Source: Pedobacter frigiditerrae (lineage in GTDB: Bacteria > Bacteroidota > Bacteroidia > Sphingobacteriales > Sphingobacteriaceae). From it: DNA of 64,000 bases. Under the pieces are notes generated by a model. That model was not told the DNA's origin. It ran no database searches and saw only the letters and a list, made by a program, of their open reading frames with translations. How positions within the stretch are numbered: the first letter of the stretch is position 1; each line of letters starts with the position of its first letter. The DNA lies in NCBI RefSeq assembly GCF_004331645.1, contig NZ_SJSK01000002.1, positions 744,001 through 808,000 of the forward strand. Direction: 5' to 3'. Below are positions 1-9,028 of this stretch, piece by piece. The position numbers and the translations under genes were made by a program.

Positions 1-978
1 ATTGGTATCTAATTCTACGTCTGCTAAACTTAACCTTGTTGGTTTATCATTATAATATTCATCAGCAGGGATAAATTCATAAAATATTCCGGCTTTTGCC
101 AAAAGCAATAAACTTTTATCTTTTTGAGAATCTTGATAGGCAATAAAACCTTCAGAAGCTGGATAGGTTTCAATGGTATCTATTGTTTTACCAATGCTTG
201 CTTCAATCTTTGCACGATAGGGTTCGTAATTTACACCGCCATAAACAAACAAGCTAAAATTCTTGAAGATATCCTTTATCTTTTTACCATTAGATTTTTC
301 GCTTAACTTATCGAAATACATTTGAACCCAAGGTGGAATACCCGAAATCAATGTCATATCTTCTGTTATCGTCTCTCCTACTATGGCATCAACCTTTTCT
401 TCCCAATCTTCAATACAGTTAGTTTCATAAGATGGCAATCTGTTTTTTTGCAAATAAGCTGGCACTAAATGAGCCACAATACCAGATAAACGACCAACAT
501 TAATTCCGTTCTTTTTAGTTAAAATCGGGCTTCCTTGTAAGAAAATCATTTTACCATTCACAAAGTCGGTCTTACCCGTTTCATGTATGTAAGTTAATAA
601 TGCATTACGAGCAGCTTTGATATGCTGAGGCATAGATTCTTTAGAAATCGGAATATATTTCACACCAGATGTGGTACCTGAAGTTTTAGCAAAAAATTGA
701 GGTTTACCTTTCCAAAGCACATCTTTTTCACCTGCTACAACCCTATCAATGTAAGGCCTTAAAGCTTCATAATCCCTAATTGGAACATTAGCTTTAAAAG
801 CTTCGTAATTTTTGATGTTAGAAAAATGATGGTCCTTACCGAAAGCTGTATATGACGCAGATTTAATTAAAGAATGAAAAACATCATCTTGTGCTTTTAT
901 CGCATCCTTTTTCCACTTGTTAATTTTTTTAACCACCCACGCAGCAAATGGCTTACTTAGTGCCGCTTTTAATCCCAT
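1..978 (-). CDS. GH3 auxin-responsive promoter family protein (partial)
   Basis: An uninterrupted frame of 326 codons starts with ATG at 978 and runs off the left edge, so the C-terminal part is missing. The protein begins MGLKAALSKPFAAWVVKK and contains FFAKTSGTTSGVKYIPIS, the nucleotide-binding signature of the GH3 branch of adenylating enzymes, followed by FVYGGVNYEPYRA and the TYPASEGFIAYQD segment typical of bacterial GH3 proteins. Plant members join amino acids to acyl acids through an acyl-adenylate; the substrate of Bacteroidota members is not known. It is the last gene of the minus-strand series starting near 8689 and is separated from the gene before it by a palindromic element (982-1099). 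Family assignment is firm; the reaction is inferred. Confidence 0.85.
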   Translation of the reverse strand, partial: MGLKAALSKPFAAWVVKKINKWKKDAIKAQDDVFHSLIKSASYTAFGKDHHFSNIKNYEAFKANVPIRDYEALRPYIDRVVAGEKDVLWKGKPQFFAKTSGTTSGVKYIPISKESMPQHIKAARNALLTYIHETGKTDFVNGKMIFLQGSPILTKKNGINVGRLSGIVAHLVPAYLQKNRLPSYETNCIEDWEEKVDAIVGETITEDMTLISGIPPWVQMYFDKLSEKSNGKKIKDIFKNFSLFVYGGVNYEPYRAKIEASIGKTIDTIETYPASEGFIAYQDSQKDKSLLLLAKAGIFYEFIPADEYYNDKPTRLSLADVELDTN

Positions 979-981
979 AAA

Positions 982-1099
982 GCCCAAACCCCTAAAGGGG
1001 CTTCTCCTTTCTAGCGTTAATATTTAGTTGTTTCATTATTCTACACATAGTATTTGGCGATTACATAAAAGTCCCCTTTAGGGGATTTAGGGGTTAAAC
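982..1099. repeat. Family-1 palindromic element, short (nuclease-free) copy
   Basis: Two inverted ends flank about 60 bp of AT-rich sequence. The left end contains AAACCCCTAAAGGGGCTT (986-1003). The right end (1069-1099), read on the minus strand, starts GTTTAACCCCTAAATCCCC and continues into TAAAGGGGACTT. The same ends enclose the DUF559 gene at 19242-19754, and another short copy lies at 16582-16697. The element supplies the TAA stop of the membrane protein gene ending at 1094. Being internally deleted, it resembles a MITE. Confidence 0.7.
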
Positions 1100-1969
1100 G
1101 ATATTATGAATAATGTCTGGATGTTCATCCCCCTTATATTCACTCATAATTTTACGATATGCCACTGTAAAAAATGCAGTGGTAAATGGTACAATTACAA
1201 ACGAACTAAATACCACAACAATTAAAGAAACATATTGATTGATATCATAATCAAAAAAGTAATTAACCAATCTAAAACCTGTTAAAACTACTACATAGAA
1301 AAAGCCAAATACCACAGCTTGCACCAACACCAAGCCAGCCAAAATGAATAACAGCTTAATAAAGTTACCTTTTGTAGTCGCCAAACTTAGCTTGATAGAT
1401 TCAAATGGTGTGCTCTTTTTATCAATAATGAAAAATGGGAAGAATACAATCCTGATGAAAGTGAAAAAGATACTTAAAACAGCAATACCAACAGCAATAT
1501 TTACAATTACCTTTCCTGCATAAGTGAAATTATCTATCACACCTTGATCAACTGCAAATTTTAAAATCAAGTCTAAAATGTAAAGAATAGGCATTAACAA
1601 TATGCCCACTAAAAATATACTGATACCAAAATAAACCGTTCCAACCAAAAACCTAGCAATTTCTGAACGTGTAGGTAAGGTTTCGATTATCTTTATCTCT
1701 TCAGTTTCGTGGTCTAATAAATGGAATATGTATTTAATTAGACAAAGTTCCACCACACAATAACTTAAAATAAACATCAACAACATTATTATCCTAATTC
1801 CAATATTAAGCTCTCCCATAAAAAAAGCCATAAAGGTTGATGTTGATGCGGTAATGAATATTAAAAAGCAGAGCGTTGCGATAGAAAAGTAATTATCACG
1901 GGTTACCTTCCATGCTTGCATAATTACATCTTTAACTGCAAAAGTGCTTTCCTTTAAATAGTCTATCAT
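1094..1969 (-). CDS. Multi-pass membrane protein of unknown function
   Basis: 291 residues with about six long hydrophobic segments (near residues 30-50, 58-85, 110-135, 152-180, 200-230 and 240-270) and short charged loops; no enzymatic motif is visible. The pattern resembles Bacteroidota proteins annotated as glycerophosphodiesterase membrane-domain-like or YciC-like, but I cannot assign it. Its ATG overlaps the stop of the upstream glycosyltransferase by 4 nt, so the two are probably co-translated and may work together in envelope polysaccharide or lipid assembly. The stop codon lies inside a palindromic element. Confidence 0.8.
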   Translation of the reverse strand: MIDYLKESTFAVKDVIMQAWKVTRDNYFSIATLCFLIFITASTSTFMAFFMGELNIGIRIIMLLMFILSYCVVELCLIKYIFHLLDHETEEIKIIETLPTRSEIARFLVGTVYFGISIFLVGILLMPILYILDLILKFAVDQGVIDNFTYAGKVIVNIAVGIAVLSIFFTFIRIVFFPFFIIDKKSTPFESIKLSLATTKGNFIKLLFILAGLVLVQAVVFGFFYVVVLTGFRLVNYFFDYDINQYVSLIVVVFSSFVIVPFTTAFFTVAYRKIMSEYKGDEHPDIIHNIV

Positions 1970-2934
1970 GATTGTTTAAATATTATTCTTTTAAAAAAAT
2001 CTTGTATAAAACCTAAGCCATAGGCGAAGAGTTGTATAAATGATGCAACAACACTCAAAAATGCAATTTTTATTGATTTATTAACTTGCCAAGCGTGAAA
2101 AAATATCAACAAAAAGAAAAGCAAGAAAAGAAAATTACAAATATATGCCAATGGTGGATAAAATACATTTAACAAAAGCATAACACCCAAACCAACAGTG
2201 AATGCAGCTGGGAAGAAGTGAACTAATTTTAACTCTGATGGGAAATGTTTGTAAATATTAATGCGAGCCCTTCCAAAAAAATGCAGCTGTTTATAAAATT
2301 GAGCAAAACTTGTTCGCCTTTTATGATAAACCTTTGCAGCTGGAATTAATCCGATTTTAAATCCATTTTCGTGAATACGGATACTATATTCGATGTCTTC
2401 TCCTAAACGTGTTAAAATAAAACCACCAACCTTTTCATAAACTTCCCTAGACACACCCATGTTAAAACTACGTGGATGAAATTGACCAATGTGTTTTTTA
2501 TTACCTCTAATCCCCCCTGTTGTAAAAGGAGAAGTCATAGCATAGCTAATTGCTTTTTGAACTGGGGTAAAAGTTGTATGTGCTGCATCTGGGCCTCCAT
2601 AAGCATCAAGCTGATGTTCGAAAAGATTAGCCGAAACTATTTCTAAATAATCTTCAGGGATTAAACAATCAGAATCAAAAATAATGAAATAATCGCCCTT
2701 TGCACGTTCGAAACCAAAATTACGAGCAAAGCCTTGTCCGGCATTTGGCTTAACAAAATACTTGATGTCTAGCCTATCTGTATAAGACGCAACAATATCG
2801 GCAGCATCATTTACAGAACCATCTTCAATAACCAACACTTCAAACTGCATGTAAGTTTGTTGGGTTAAAGTTTCTAAAAGCTCATCAATTTCTTGTGGGC
2901 GATTATAAAGAGGAATGATGATGGAGAAAAACAT
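1966..2934 (-). CDS. Family 2 glycosyltransferase
   Basis: 322 residues. The GT-A fold begins at residue 1 with FFSIIIPLYNRPQEIDELLETL. Nucleotide-sugar and metal-binding motifs are VIEDGSVND (about residue 35) and FDSDC (the DxD motif, about residue 90). The acceptor-side GEDIEYSIR acidic motif lies near residue 180. The C-terminal third has two or three membrane segments, placing the enzyme at the inner membrane. It probably transfers a sugar from a nucleotide sugar to a lipid or glycan; donor and acceptor cannot be read from sequence. It overlaps the next gene by 4 nt and follows another GT2 gene after a 76-nt gap holding an inverted repeat. Confidence 0.9.
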   Translation of the reverse strand: MFFSIIIPLYNRPQEIDELLETLTQQTYMQFEVLVIEDGSVNDAADIVASYTDRLDIKYFVKPNAGQGFARNFGFERAKGDYFIIFDSDCLIPEDYLEIVSANLFEHQLDAYGGPDAAHTTFTPVQKAISYAMTSPFTTGGIRGNKKHIGQFHPRSFNMGVSREVYEKVGGFILTRLGEDIEYSIRIHENGFKIGLIPAAKVYHKRRTSFAQFYKQLHFFGRARINIYKHFPSELKLVHFFPAAFTVGLGVMLLLNVFYPPLAYICNFLFLLFFLLIFFHAWQVNKSIKIAFLSVVASFIQLFAYGLGFIQDFFKRIIFKQS

Positions 2935-2940
2935 AGTAGA

Positions 2941-3012
2941 GATGTAAAATGTAAAATGGCAAATGGCAAATGGACCGTTATATCTTCCATCATACCTCTT
3001 CCATTTTACATC
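2941..3012. repeat. Inverted repeat between two glycosyltransferase genes
   Basis: GATGTAAAATG (2941-2951) is matched by CATTTTACATC (3002-3012), an 11-bp perfect inverted pair. The left arm continues into tandem AAATGGCAAATGG. The right arm overlaps the stop codon of the upstream glycosyltransferase gene. It could form a hairpin or be another intergenic palindromic element. Confidence 0.55.
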
Positions 3013-3961
3013 AAATTATTTCCTTTTCTATTAAATACCGATTTCTTTCTGTTGCATTACGGCCAACCAATTCAGCAATAAATCCTGCTAAGAACATTTG
3101 TGAACCTACAACAATAGCAACCAAAGCCAAATAAAATAAAGGTTGGTCTGTTGAGTCCCTGTAAGGCAAGCTATTCCAAATCAGGATTTTCTTTTCTATC
3201 ATAATGTATAATGCCATTATAATACCTACCACAAAGCTCAGTACGCCTAAAGAACCAAAAAAGTGCATCGGACGTTTGCCAAATTTACCTACAAAAAAGA
3301 TGGAAAGTAAATCTAGAAAGCCATTGATAAACCTACTCATACCAAATTTGGTAGTGCCGTATTTTCTAGCCCTATGCTCTACAACTTGCTCTCCTATTTT
3401 GGTGAAACCTGCCCATTTAGCAATTACCGGAATATAACGGTGCATTTCTCCATAAACTTCTATGGTTTTAACTACATCACTCCTGTATGCTTTTAAACCG
3501 CAGTTAAAATCGTTTAATTGAATACCGCTCATTTTACGAGTTGCTGCATTAAATAATTTAGTGGGGATTGTTTTGGTTATTGGGTCGTAGCGTTTCTTTT
3601 TCCACCCAGAAATGATATCGTAATTTTCTTCTTTAATGCGACGATATAATTCTGGAATTTCATCCGGACTATCTTGTAAATCGGCATCCATGGTAATAAT
3701 TACATCGCCTTGCGTAACTTCAAAAGCTACGTTTAAAGCTGCAGATTTACCATAATTTCTTCTAAACTTAATGGCTTTAACACCTGCAAAAGTTTCTTTT
3801 AATTGTGTAATTACTGACCAAGATTTATCGGTACTACCATCGTCAACAAGAACAATTTCGTAAGAAAAATTATGCTCATTCATTACCTTATCTATCCAAG
3901 TAACTAACTCGGGTAGCGATTCATCTTCATTATATAGTGGTACTACAACTGATATATCCAT
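3011..3961 (-). CDS. DPM1/GtrB-like family 2 glycosyltransferase
   Basis: 316 residues. The N-terminal GT-A domain shows SVVVPLYNEDESL, VLVDDGSTDKSW (residues 38-49), the MDADLQD metal-binding motif (about 90-96) and NDFNCGLKAYR. Two hydrophobic segments near residues 232-258 and 278-302 match the membrane anchor of GtrB, ArnC and dolichol-phosphate mannose synthase relatives. Such enzymes typically charge polyprenyl phosphate with a sugar on the cytoplasmic side. The lipid acceptor is inferred from the family. It starts with ATG at 3961, just after a repeat-containing gap, and lies upstream of a second GT2 gene on the same strand. Confidence 0.9.
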   Translation of the reverse strand: MDISVVVPLYNEDESLPELVTWIDKVMNEHNFSYEIVLVDDGSTDKSWSVITQLKETFAGVKAIKFRRNYGKSAALNVAFEVTQGDVIITMDADLQDSPDEIPELYRRIKEENYDIISGWKKKRYDPITKTIPTKLFNAATRKMSGIQLNDFNCGLKAYRSDVVKTIEVYGEMHRYIPVIAKWAGFTKIGEQVVEHRARKYGTTKFGMSRFINGFLDLLSIFFVGKFGKRPMHFFGSLGVLSFVVGIIMALYIMIEKKILIWNSLPYRDSTDQPLFYLALVAIVVGSQMFLAGFIAELVGRNATERNRYLIEKEII

Positions 3962-3965
3962 TTAT

Positions 3966-3996
3966 TGAGTATCGAGTATTTAGTATCAAGTATCAA
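3966..3996. repeat. Dispersed GTATCAAG repeat
   Basis: Tandem GAGTATC/AGTATCAAGTATCAAG units lie just upstream of the DPM1-like gene. The inverted form CTACTTGATACTTGATACT occurs at about 51163-51181 in the gap upstream of ogt, so this is a dispersed intergenic repeat family. Confidence 0.5.
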
Positions 3997-4100
3997 GACT
4001 TATGCCTTAAAACAAAAATACGCTTAAAAAACAACGTGCAAATTTCATCAAATTATATGACAAAACCTGCACGTTGAAAAATTTATGTTAAACCTAAATA

Positions 4101-4652
4101 TTAAGCCTCATTAAAATGCGCTGGGCGTTCTTTCTTTAATATTGCAGCAGAAATTAAACTTATCACTAATCCAGCAAGAGTGAATACAATAGCCGAGCTA
4201 AAAGGAACAAAGTATCCCATGTATTTACCCATCATTTCTATACCTTTAATTTGTTGTTCATTTCCATTTGCTTTTGCTATTGCGGTATCCATCATTTGTG
4301 TAATGGCTGATGGGTCGATAAATTGATAATAAATTATCAAAAGTATCATCATAAATAAACCTGAATAAGCAGCAACTTTGAAACCTGTAGAGAATGCTCT
4401 TCCATAGGTTATAAAACCACCTAGATCTTTTTTATGTTTATTTTGAGCATAAAAAATCGCAAAAATAAAAGCTCCCCATGTTAAAATTGATGAAACCACA
4501 ATTTGATAAATTGGAACATCAATTCCCTGAGGGTCAATTTTTAACATTCTCATCACAATAGTGAGAATCAATACATAAATTGCAAAGCTGATACCAACCT
4601 GAAATGCTAACGCATTAGGTTTTTTTTCTTCTTGTAAAATTTGTTGTTCCAT
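4101..4652 (-). CDS. DUF4199 domain-containing membrane protein
   Basis: 183 residues with four hydrophobic segments (about 18-40, 52-72, 88-110 and 145-172). The amphipathic stretch around IKGIEMMGKYMGYFVPFSSAIV before the last helix fits DUF4199, a family found almost only in Bacteroidota. Function is unknown. It sits between a dihydroorotase-like/acidic protein pair and two glycosyltransferases on the same strand, separated by only 17 nt from the gene before it, so it is probably co-transcribed. Confidence 0.8.
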   Translation of the reverse strand: MEQQILQEEKKPNALAFQVGISFAIYVLILTIVMRMLKIDPQGIDVPIYQIVVSSILTWGAFIFAIFYAQNKHKKDLGGFITYGRAFSTGFKVAAYSGLFMMILLIIYYQFIDPSAITQMMDTAIAKANGNEQQIKGIEMMGKYMGYFVPFSSAIVFTLAGLVISLISAAILKKERPAHFNEA

Positions 4653-4669
4653 TTTTGTTTGTTTTAGGT

Positions 4670-5344
4670 TTATCTATTTTTATTAAAGTTAGTGATTAAA
4701 GCATAAACTGCAACATCAAAACTTTTGTTATTACTGTACTCAATCAATTCTTGTTGTGTTTCTTCGCTCGTTTTCGGTTGCAAGAAGAAAGTCATGAATG
4801 GTACAAAAAGCTCTTCCATTTCTTCACTCATTTCTATGATATCTGCATTGCTACAAATATCCGCTACACTGCTTTCGGCTAATTGTTGATTACTAATTAA
4901 ATCTTCATAGATGTGAAATTCATCTTGAAACTCATCTTCTTCAACTAATAAAAACTCTTTCAAAAAGTCTTCTAAACCTGGTTTAATCTGCTCATCATGA
5001 CATTCATTAATATACAATAACAAGTTCAATAACTCAGTACCGCGTTCAATGGTTTCATCCTCAATTTTTTCCCATTCTTTCGATTCTAAATAATCTTCTT
5101 CTAGTTTATTTACATCGCTGGTAAAAAAATTAATCATTAGCAAATCGAAGAATACCTCCCTCAATTCATCAAATTTTGGATATTCATCAAAAACCTCATC
5201 AAACTCAGCAACCTTCTCCAAAAAGTTCATGTCTTTACCAAAAACCTCAACCAATCTTTGCTCAACGGCAATTGAATCTATACTATTAACTGCTGCATAT
5301 TGGTCTAATGCCGCAACCAGCGCCTGTTCTACACTACTGTTCAT
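4670..5344 (-). CDS. Acidic helical protein of unknown function
   Basis: 224 residues, strongly acidic (runs such as DEFQDEFHIYED and SEEMEELFVPF), without signal peptide or membrane segment, so probably cytoplasmic and mostly alpha-helical. I do not recognise a domain. The start overlaps the end of the dihydroorotase-like gene by 11 nt, which suggests translational coupling and possibly a physical partnership. No cysteines are arranged for metal binding and no nucleotide-binding motif is seen. Confidence 0.75.
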   Translation of the reverse strand: MNSSVEQALVAALDQYAAVNSIDSIAVEQRLVEVFGKDMNFLEKVAEFDEVFDEYPKFDELREVFFDLLMINFFTSDVNKLEEDYLESKEWEKIEDETIERGTELLNLLLYINECHDEQIKPGLEDFLKEFLLVEEDEFQDEFHIYEDLISNQQLAESSVADICSNADIIEMSEEMEELFVPFMTFFLQPKTSEETQQELIEYSNNKSFDVAVYALITNFNKNR

Positions 5345-6599
5345 ATTTTTGAAATTGATTGTTGTTATACACTAATTCAACTTTTCCTGTTAATGTTTTG
5401 CCCATTAAAGGCGAGTTGCTAGATTTTGAAGCATTATTTGTAGCATTATACTCCCATTTTTTAGTAGGATTATAGATTACAAAGTTAGCAACCTCTCCTT
5501 TTTTGATTTTTGGAATTGTTAAATTTAATATCGACCTCGGATTAATTGAAAGTTTTTCTGCTATTAAATTAGAATCTAAACCTGCTTGTAAAAGTAAAGG
5601 GAGAACAGTTTGTAGGGCGATGATGCCATAAGCTGCAATTTCAAATTCTACATCTTTAAATTCTATTTCGTGTGGACGATGCTGTGAAGAAACCGCATCA
5701 ATCGTACCATCTTTTAAACCCGCCAATAATGCTTTTTGGTCACTCTTACCACGTAATGGTGGTTTAACTTTATAATTGCTATCAAAATCGTTTAACAAAT
5801 CTTCTGTAAACACCAATTGATGCGCTGCAACATCACAAGTTATTTTAACGCCATCCTTTTTTGCTTTTTTAATTAAAGCAACTGAACCTAGTGTAGAGAT
5901 ATTGCTGATGTGGATTGGTGCGTTATGATAAGTTGCTAAAAATATATCTCTAGAAACCTGCATTTCTTCGGCCAATGCCGGAACACCTTTCATTCCAAGT
6001 AGCACATTATTCTTGCTCTCGTTTACTTGTGCCTTACCAGCGATAGATTTATTTTCTGGATAAAGCATTAACAAACCATCAAAACCTAAACTATATTGCA
6101 ATGCCCTACTTACAAAACCGTCATCGCTAATAGCCTTACTTCCATCAGAAAAAGCAACAGCACCCGCATTTTTCATGTCAAAAAGTTCGGCTAATTCTTT
6201 TCCTTCTAAATCATGGCTAATTGCACCTATTGGAAAAACATCTACTAAGTTATTTTTTGCTCTGTTAAGGATGTATTCTACTTCGCCTTTAGATTGAACA
6301 ACTGGCTTTGTGTTTGGTAAAACTGCCAATCCAGTAAATCCTCCGGCTTTTGCTGCTGCGGTACCAGTTTGAATATCTTCTTTTGTTTCCAGACCTGGGT
6401 CGCCTATCATGCAGTTTAAATCGAAAAAACCAGGTGAAAGCACAGCGCCATTTGATTCGAAAATTGCCTCGTTTTTTAAAGGCAATAAGTTTTTCTCAAT
6501 AGCTGAGATTTTTCCTTGTTCAACTCTCACATCAGCAGTTTGTTGATTAAACTCGCTGTTAGGATCGGCAATTGTAATTCCCTTGATTAAGAGGTTCAT
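5334..6599 (-). CDS. Dihydroorotase-like protein lacking canonical metal ligands
   Basis: 421 residues, full length for the dihydroorotase/amidohydrolase fold, with the conserved surroundings LSPGFFDLNCMIGDPGLETKED and AGGFTGLAVLPNTKPVV. The HxH after strand 1 is replaced by N-x-M (LNCMIGDPG). The usual TDHAPH metal/catalytic aspartate motif reads SSQHRPHE. The active family needs these residues for the binuclear zinc site, so this copy is probably not a catalyst. Inactive dihydroorotase homologues are known that act as structural partners of aspartate carbamoyltransferase. A second copy with near-canonical motifs lies at 55693-57027. It is followed by an overlapping acidic protein and preceded by a BatA-like gene. 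Confidence 0.85.
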   Translation of the reverse strand: MNLLIKGITIADPNSEFNQQTADVRVEQGKISAIEKNLLPLKNEAIFESNGAVLSPGFFDLNCMIGDPGLETKEDIQTGTAAAKAGGFTGLAVLPNTKPVVQSKGEVEYILNRAKNNLVDVFPIGAISHDLEGKELAELFDMKNAGAVAFSDGSKAISDDGFVSRALQYSLGFDGLLMLYPENKSIAGKAQVNESKNNVLLGMKGVPALAEEMQVSRDIFLATYHNAPIHISNISTLGSVALIKKAKKDGVKITCDVAAHQLVFTEDLLNDFDSNYKVKPPLRGKSDQKALLAGLKDGTIDAVSSQHRPHEIEFKDVEFEIAAYGIIALQTVLPLLLQAGLDSNLIAEKLSINPRSILNLTIPKIKKGEVANFVIYNPTKKWEYNATNNASKSSNSPLMGKTLTGKVELVYNNNQFQKYEQ

Positions 6600-6628
6600 G
6601 AATTTGTATGTTTATTGATTAGTATATT

Positions 6629-8689
6629 TTATTTTTTGGCATCAATGAGCTCGCCAGCTCGGTTTCTAATATTATAAAATCGGACCAATAATATTTCAAT
6701 CGCTATAAAAACTAATGCCAAAATTAGGCAAAGTTTCCATAACTCTGTTCCATTATTTTTTGCAGAAACAGCAGAAGCAATACTATCAGATTTTGGGTCT
6801 AAAAATGCGACTTGCTGTTTACCAAACAACTTTTGTAAATCTGTTTGAGCACTGTAATGCATATCAGATTCTGTTCTATTATCATTAAAAGCGACAACCG
6901 CTAAAGTCGAATCACCTTTTTTAACATCATAAAAACCAGCCCGTTTAACTTGGTCAGCAATGTATAACAAGGTTTTACCATTACTTTGGCGCATTTCTGG
7001 TATCACTTCAAAATTATCAGCTACCAATTTTAAAGATTGGTTAGCGCCCAATTCTATTTTTTCGCTTTCTAGCACATTATCTTTTGTCGCAGTATAATAA
7101 ACGGGCTGTTCTTTCGCACTTGCAAAAGCAATTTTATACATTAAGGGCACAAATACAGGATGTTTGGCAAAGTTGCTGTCTTCATTTTCTAAATCAGTTG
7201 CTGATAAATAAATCTGTCCATTTCCAATCGGATACCTGGCAAAAAACAATTGATTAGCTGGCAGTTGTAGTAGGTTTTCTTTGTTGCTGTTATTATTTTC
7301 TGCAAAGCTGAAATAGCGATTAACCTGAGGCAAATCTAAATTTTGAGGCAAGGTTTCAAATACATCCTTAAATAATGGATGTTTCAATTCTATGCCGCTA
7401 ACTTTTGTTGGTGTTGTATATAAATTCACCAATGCCGGAAGATTAATAGCCTTTAAAAATGCTGAATAAACTTGTTTTTCTGCATCTAAATCCGGAAAAA
7501 CAACTACAGAACCACCATTCGATACATAAGATTTTAACTCTTGCGCTAAACCACTTGAAGGATTACTTAAACCATTTAATACAATTAGACTATAGTTTTG
7601 CAAAACAGAATAATTAATATTCGCCTCTAGCATTTCGGTTAATTTGAAATAATTATCAGCCCCAAATAATGCTTTGATGTATTTTCCGCCTTGCTGCCCA
7701 TTAATGCTCAATATTTTTTGGTCGGCGCTAACCTTAAAACTGAAGTTGAGGTCATCATCAAAAGTTAGAGGAAAATCTTTAATGCTTATTGTTCCCTTTT
7801 GCCAACCTAAGTTTAAGCCGCTGTAAGAAAGTGTATCGCTTGCTGTTTTACCTGCGGGAATATTTAAACTGCTAATTGCCTTTTGTTGTTTATTGATATT
7901 CAGTTTTACTGATATGTTTTTAGCATCTTCATCTCCGTAATTACGTAATTTGACAATGAGCTTTTCTGTAGCATTAGCTTGATGAACAGGCGATAACAAC
8001 CAAACACTATCTACAGCAACGTTTGGCAAATCGTTAGCATTTAGTTTAACTAAAGAAACATTTGTGTTTGCATCCGTTTTAATTGGCTCTTCGCCAGCAA
8101 ATCCTTTTTGGAAATCAGAAATCACATAAGCAAATCGATTGCTTGCCCCGGTAAAAACACTTTGTTGCCTATTAATTACCTGCTGTAATTCTCTACTGGC
8201 AGATGAAATTTTAACTTCATCAACTGCTCGCAATAATTCATCAGCGTTTAACAATCGTTGGTGTTTACCTTCAAAATCATTGGTTAATAATTGAAACCTA
8301 TCATTAATTTGAAAAGCTTTAACTACTTCCTTTGCCTTGCGTTTGGCTTCATCTAATAAACTCCCCTCTTTATTTACAGCTTCCATGCTATAAGAGTTGT
8401 CTATATAAATGCTTACAATATTGCCTTTGCTTTGGTCAATTTTACTGCCAGAAGGTAAAAAAGGACGAGCAAAAGCCAATACTAAAAAAGTAATTGCTAA
8501 AATACGGCTAATTAAAATGAGGAGATTTTTAAGCTTTTCTTGAGAAGATGTTTGCTCTTTAATCTCTTTTAAGAAAGCAACATTGCTGAAATAAACTTTT
8601 TTAAACTTCCGGAAATTGAATAAATGGATGATGACCGGTATAACGACCGCAAAAAGCGCAAAAAGAAAGCCCGGATAAAGGAAATTCAT
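6629..8689 (-). CDS. BatA/VWA domain membrane protein
   Basis: 686 residues. It begins MNFLYPGFLFALFAVVIPV, the BatA N-terminal membrane domain, with helices at about 5-25 and 55-78 and the typical HLFNFRKFKKVYFSNVAFL connector between them. A von Willebrand A-like domain follows with a DNSYSM metal-ion-adhesion (MIDAS) motif near residue 95. A long periplasmic part and a C-terminal membrane helix (about 655-675) complete it. Related Bat proteins assemble with MoxR ATPases, but no moxR is visible here, so this is probably a stand-alone BatA-domain protein. It is the first gene of the minus-strand series down to position 1. Confidence 0.88.
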   Translation of the reverse strand: MNFLYPGFLFALFAVVIPVIIHLFNFRKFKKVYFSNVAFLKEIKEQTSSQEKLKNLLILISRILAITFLVLAFARPFLPSGSKIDQSKGNIVSIYIDNSYSMEAVNKEGSLLDEAKRKAKEVVKAFQINDRFQLLTNDFEGKHQRLLNADELLRAVDEVKISSASRELQQVINRQQSVFTGASNRFAYVISDFQKGFAGEEPIKTDANTNVSLVKLNANDLPNVAVDSVWLLSPVHQANATEKLIVKLRNYGDEDAKNISVKLNINKQQKAISSLNIPAGKTASDTLSYSGLNLGWQKGTISIKDFPLTFDDDLNFSFKVSADQKILSINGQQGGKYIKALFGADNYFKLTEMLEANINYSVLQNYSLIVLNGLSNPSSGLAQELKSYVSNGGSVVVFPDLDAEKQVYSAFLKAINLPALVNLYTTPTKVSGIELKHPLFKDVFETLPQNLDLPQVNRYFSFAENNNSNKENLLQLPANQLFFARYPIGNGQIYLSATDLENEDSNFAKHPVFVPLMYKIAFASAKEQPVYYTATKDNVLESEKIELGANQSLKLVADNFEVIPEMRQSNGKTLLYIADQVKRAGFYDVKKGDSTLAVVAFNDNRTESDMHYSAQTDLQKLFGKQQVAFLDPKSDSIASAVSAKNNGTELWKLCLILALVFIAIEILLVRFYNIRNRAGELIDAKK

Positions 8690-9028
8690 TAAAAATCAAA
8701 GATAGAAAAATTATACAGTTTAGCGAATTGGTAAACGAAAACTTACTTAGTTCAAAATAAATAGGCATTTTAAGCCAAGTTTAGGATTGTATTAAATTAT
8801 CATCAATAAACAACAGCAAAAACCTTACTCTTTTGCGGAATAATAAATTTTAAATTACATAATTAACTATAAATCAATAAAATATAAAAGTCACAGAAAG
8901 GTAACCAAACAATCAAAATTAAATTAGTTCATAACAATTTAGTATATTTGATTATTAATTACACTTAAACTAAAAGCTTATAAAAAGAAACTCATACTAG
9001 ATTATTGTGAACGAGATACCGAAAAACT
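8690..9028. other. Divergent intergenic region (339 bp)
   Basis: AT-rich gap between the divergent BatA and L,D-transpeptidase genes. I see no small gene. A Bacteroidota -7 element TATATTTG lies at 8943-8950 on the plus strand, which would give a 5' untranslated leader of about 70 nt for the gene at 9029; no good -33 element precedes it. Confidence 0.5.
8943..8950 (+). promoter_or_regulatory. Candidate -7 promoter element
   Basis: TATATTTG matches the Bacteroidota sigma-factor -7 consensus TAnnTTTG and is the only exact match in the gap upstream of the L,D-transpeptidase gene. The absent -33 TTTG lowers confidence. Confidence 0.4.
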
